From positions 19,226 through 83,225 of the forward strand of contig LUYE01000013.1 in the NCBI GenBank assembly GCA_001602645.1: DNA of 64,000 nucleotides, in the 5' to 3' direction. This document shows positions 62,031 through 64,000 of this stretch, piece by piece. The position numbers were made by a program, and so were the translations under genes. Position 1 is the first letter of the stretch. Each line of letters begins with the position of its first letter. The notes beneath the pieces are model-generated. The model worked only from the letters and a program-made list of their open reading frames with translations, was not told the DNA's origin and searched no databases. This DNA comes from Methanosarcinales archaeon Methan_01 (GTDB lineage Archaea; Halobacteriota; Methanosarcinia; Methanotrichales; Methanotrichaceae).

Positions 62031-62098
62031 GCTCAAATAGCAACGATTTGAGTATTTCTATTCAAATTCTATAGAATTGAGTATATATGCTCAAATTC
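62031..62098. repeat. Array of alternating CTCAAAT/ATTTGAG half-sites
   Basis: Five half-sites alternate in direction: CTCAAAT (62032), ATTTGAG (62046), TTCAAAT (62061), AATTGAG (62075), CTCAAAT (62090), spaced 14-15 bases centre to centre. Two 29-30-base units can be aligned, the second with a perfect 14-base palindrome AATTCTATAGAATT (62065-62078). The array looks like a multi-site operator, about 190 bases upstream of the satD start. Confidence 0.6.
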
Positions 62099-62117
62099 CC
62101 GGTGCCATCCCCCTCAT

Positions 62118-62228
62118 CTATCCTCCGTCCTCAGTGTCTTTCTCGTCTCCTTCCGCCTGGGCCAGCGCAGTCGCGGCGAGCGACAGCGCCAGCAGTGCCA
62201 GGACGGCTGAAGGCTTCGATCTCGTCAG
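62118..62228 (-). pseudogene. Duplicate signal-peptide leader related to the STAND NTPase gene
   Basis: Read from CTG at 62228, five bases after a GGAGG site, this gives a 36-residue peptide with TRSKPSAVLALLALSLAATALAQ and then an acidic tail and TAG. The STAND gene upstream region reads TRSKPFIVLALMMLSMAATALAQ in the same way, and the DNA ahead of both is similar (for example ACAAAAAGCTTGGGC against CAAAAAAGTTTTGGGC). It is therefore a copy of promoter plus signal sequence without the rest of the gene. Confidence 0.6.
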
Positions 62229-62341
62229 TTACTCCTCCGGTCGAAGTCTTCGCTCCAGCTGGCAAAAAAGTTTTGGGCAGAAGGGAAGGAACTTGGAATC
62301 TGACCGCCAGAATCGCAAGTTGCTTTAGAAAAGGCATTTGG

Positions 62342-62416
62342 TGGGACAGCGCGGATTTGAACCGCAGTCCAAGCGTCCCAAACGCTCGAGGATGGACCAG
62401 GCTACCCTACTGTCCC
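62342..62416 (-). tRNA. tRNA-Pro(TGG)
   Basis: On the minus strand the acceptor GGGACAG pairs with CTGTCCC and the anticodon stem GAGCG/CGCTT encloses loop TTTGGGA, giving anticodon TGG. The T arm is CTGCGGTTCAAATCCGCG-like and the discriminator base is A. There is no intron and CCA is not encoded. It lies just downstream of the flippase-like gene. Confidence 0.92.
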
Positions 62417-62457
62417 GCCCGGGAGGGCTTGACGCCTCGATGGTATTTAACTCTATT

Positions 62458-63639
62458 TCAGATCCCGGCGCCCCTCGATCCCGCCGGGGGCGCCGGCTCC
62501 TCCCCGCCCCTCTCGATCCGCCGGATGAGGTGGAAGGCGGAGAGGCCCCCGAGGAGGGCGAGAAACCAGAGCTGGACGAGGCGGATGAGGATGGTGACGG
62601 CGGCGGCATCGTGGATCGGTATTCCGATGGCGGAGAAGAGGGCGGTCATCAGGATCTCGACGAGGCCGATCCCACCCGGAAGCCCCAGGGGCAGGGTCTG
62701 AAAGACGATGACGACGGAGTAGACGGCTAAGATGGCGAGGGGCGAGACCCCGACCCCCAGGGACGCAAAGGCGGCGAGGGCGACCATCACAAGAGAGATC
62801 CAGCCGGCGATCGCCCAGGCGAGGGCCTCCAGGATCGCGCCCCTCCTCTCCCGAAGGAGGATCATGCTCCGCATGAACCCGGCCACAGCCCCGGAGCAGA
62901 CCTCCCGGTCGAGCTCCCGGCGGAATATCTTCTCGAGGGGACCGACGGCGGCGGCCGCCGTCCTCTGCATCCACCGCTCCTCAAAGCAGATCCCGACGAA
63001 GGCGAAGCCCGCCGATACGGAGAAGACCATCATCCCGAAGCATGCGGTGAGGGCCCACCCCGGCACGGCGTGGAGGCGGGCGATGTAGCCGATCCCCAGG
63101 ACCATCCCGAGGATGAAGGGGACGGCGGTGATGATCCGGCTCGCGGCGACGGAGGCGAGGGCCGCGTCGTACCTCCCTCCTCCTCCGATCCTCGCAAGAA
63201 AGTAGGTCCGGGCCGTCTCGCCGGAGAAGCTCCCCGTGGGGATGAGGTTGTTCGCGAAGATGCTGGAGAGGTATATCATGAAGAGGTCGCCGAAGGAGGC
63301 GGAGAGGTCCAGCTCCTCGGCGATCCTCCCCCACGATAGGGAGTTGAATCCGACCATCAGGAGGGATAGGCCGATGGCTGCGGATAAGGCCGCCAGGCTC
63401 AGCCCCTCCAGGCTCTCGGCGACCTCCCCGAGGCCGAGGCGGCGGAGGTAGGCGATGTATATCCCCATCCCCAGGAGGACGAGGGCCGAAGACCTGCTCG
63501 CCCTGATCTTGGGGAGGGCCGTCTCGCGGTTCACCCTCTTTCCGAGGGCTCGACCCGTTATAAGGGTTCCCTTCGATTTCAGTTTCCCTCCCCAAAGGCC
63601 CCCTCTCCCACGAGCTACAAACCCATTGCTCCCCTCCAT
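62458..63639 (-). CDS. Lysylphosphatidylglycerol synthase/AglD-like transmembrane protein
   Basis: The 393-residue protein is a UPF0104 (LPG synthase TM region) membrane protein with about eight helices after a basic N-terminus. Diagnostic segments are FMIYLSSIFANNLIPTGSFSGETARTYFLAR, ASVAASRIITAVPFI and VVIVFQTLPLGLPGGIGLVEILMTALF. Relatives act in lipid aminoacylation or as flippase-like partners in dolichol-linked glycan pathways (AglD). No aminoacyl-transfer domain is fused. The first 50 residues are poorly conserved, so a later start (for example near MGIYIAYLRR) is possible. Confidence 0.85.
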   Translation of the reverse strand: MEGSNGFVARGRGGLWGGKLKSKGTLITGRALGKRVNRETALPKIRASRSSALVLLGMGIYIAYLRRLGLGEVAESLEGLSLAALSAAIGLSLLMVGFNSLSWGRIAEELDLSASFGDLFMIYLSSIFANNLIPTGSFSGETARTYFLARIGGGGRYDAALASVAASRIITAVPFILGMVLGIGYIARLHAVPGWALTACFGMMVFSVSAGFAFVGICFEERWMQRTAAAAVGPLEKIFRRELDREVCSGAVAGFMRSMILLRERRGAILEALAWAIAGWISLVMVALAAFASLGVGVSPLAILAVYSVVIVFQTLPLGLPGGIGLVEILMTALFSAIGIPIHDAAAVTILIRLVQLWFLALLGGLSAFHLIRRIERGGEEPAPPAGSRGAGI

Positions 63640-63800
63640 CTATCTGGTTCCTCGACTTCCCTCTCGCCGCCGTACTCTTCTCCCATCCCCCCTCATCCCC
63701 TCCCCTCTCCCCCCTCTCCTTTCCTCCCTCTTCGTCACCCTTCGGCGGGGCCTCGATCGGGGGCCTTCTCAGTCCATCTCCCGTCCAGCGTTCCTCGAAA

Positions 63801-63811
63801 CCTATTTAAGA
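63801..63811 (+). promoter_or_regulatory. TATA box of the DUF5350 gene
   Basis: CCTATTTAAGA lies 23-33 bases before the ATG at 63834, predicting a nearly leaderless transcript. It follows a pyrimidine-rich stretch (63640-63760) that holds no gene. Confidence 0.5.
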
Positions 63812-63833
63812 TCGGTCCTGGTAGTTACGGCCC

Positions 63834-64000
63834 ATGGGAAAGACAGGAAGCGTTGAATGGACGAAGATCAAGGGAAGAAAAGGACAGATCAGGCAGGTGC
63901 CCAACTCCGAGTCGACTCACAAGAACCCCGGGCCCCTTCAGAAGTACACCTCCTCCGGGGCGAGGAGGAGGAAGATCGCCCGGTCCGCGAAGGCCATAGC
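63834..64000 (+). CDS. DUF5350 family protein, N-terminal part
   Basis: The gene runs off the right edge with 55 codons visible: MGKTGSVEWTKIKGRKGQIR, QVPNSES, then KNPGPLQKYTSSGARRRKIARSAKA. Small basic proteins starting MGKTG--xW-K--GRKG-IR are conserved in methanogens as DUF5350; the function is unknown, and the basic character suggests RNA or ribosome contact (inference). The frame is open to the window end. Confidence 0.8.
   Translation, partial: MGKTGSVEWTKIKGRKGQIRQVPNSESTHKNPGPLQKYTSSGARRRKIARSAKAI

Noticed and set aside
62031..62098. Short palindromic array as a minimal CRISPR
   Set aside because: Unit length of 29-30 bases leaves no unique spacers, half-sites alternate in orientation, and no cas genes are nearby.

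Overview
The window comes from a GC-rich methanogenic euryarchaeon, most likely in the Methanotrichaceae (Methanothrix/Methanocrinis type). The evidence is an MtrH homologue, two indolepyruvate:ferredoxin oxidoreductases, a cupin-type phosphoglucose isomerase, a Taw1 wyosine enzyme, Kae1, a euryarchaeal family B DNA polymerase with a C-terminal PCNA-binding box, a DUF5350 gene, AGG/CGG-rich arginine codons, TATA-type promoters, and a tRNA-Trp whose intron carries a box C/D guide RNA. This taxonomic placement is inferred from gene content only.

Layout. 0-3 kb: start of an aconitase-X (phosphomevalonate dehydratase) gene, a stand-alone mtrH homologue and uvrC. 3-5.7 kb: small membrane protein, two HicB-like antitoxins with a hicA remnant, a flavodoxin-fold oxidoreductase and a HEAT-repeat protein. 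5.7-9.5 kb: first iorBA pair, a lipoprotein and an exported acetolactate decarboxylase. 9.7-15.1 kb: hisD, DNA ligase, hom, an ACT protein and nadE. 15.1-18.6 kb: a bacterial-looking secreted-protein island whose second gene is interrupted by in-frame TGA and TAG. 18.7-33.6 kb: Vms1-like release factor homologue, hydrolase, pgi-ubiA, two ferredoxin-MinD ATPases, a split fumarase, cbiA/cfbB, an iron-sulfur flavoprotein and polB.

33.6-41.4 kb is a rearranged locus. Two degraded copies of the 3' end of paaK and one degraded copy of the 5' end of polB surround an AT-rich island. The island carries the first 42 codons of an aldehyde:ferredoxin oxidoreductase gene, overlapping a DUF362-plus-membrane-domain gene. 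The intact iorA-iorB-paaK operon follows. 41.9-51.4 kb: kae1, purD, glnA, tRNA-Lys, intron-bearing tRNA-Trp, nfo, a two-repeat membrane protein, a response regulator, taw1, a beta-helix protein and a cold-shock protein.

51.4-56.7 kb: PHP phosphoesterase, an aconitase-family large subunit and both subunits of ATP-citrate lyase. With the split fumarase this suggests citrate-cycle carbon flow between acetyl-CoA/oxaloacetate and citrate. 56.8-62.3 kb: an archaeal methyltransferase-like protein, a membrane-anchored STAND (NB-ARC) NTPase with nearly identical 132-bp TPR repeats, then a DUF3307 membrane protein and a SatD-like protein with cyclase-like motifs. Next come a duplicated signal-peptide leader and an array of alternating CTCAAAT half-sites. 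This is the most defence-like or signalling-like stretch. The window ends with tRNA-Pro, a flippase-like membrane protein and the start of a DUF5350 gene.
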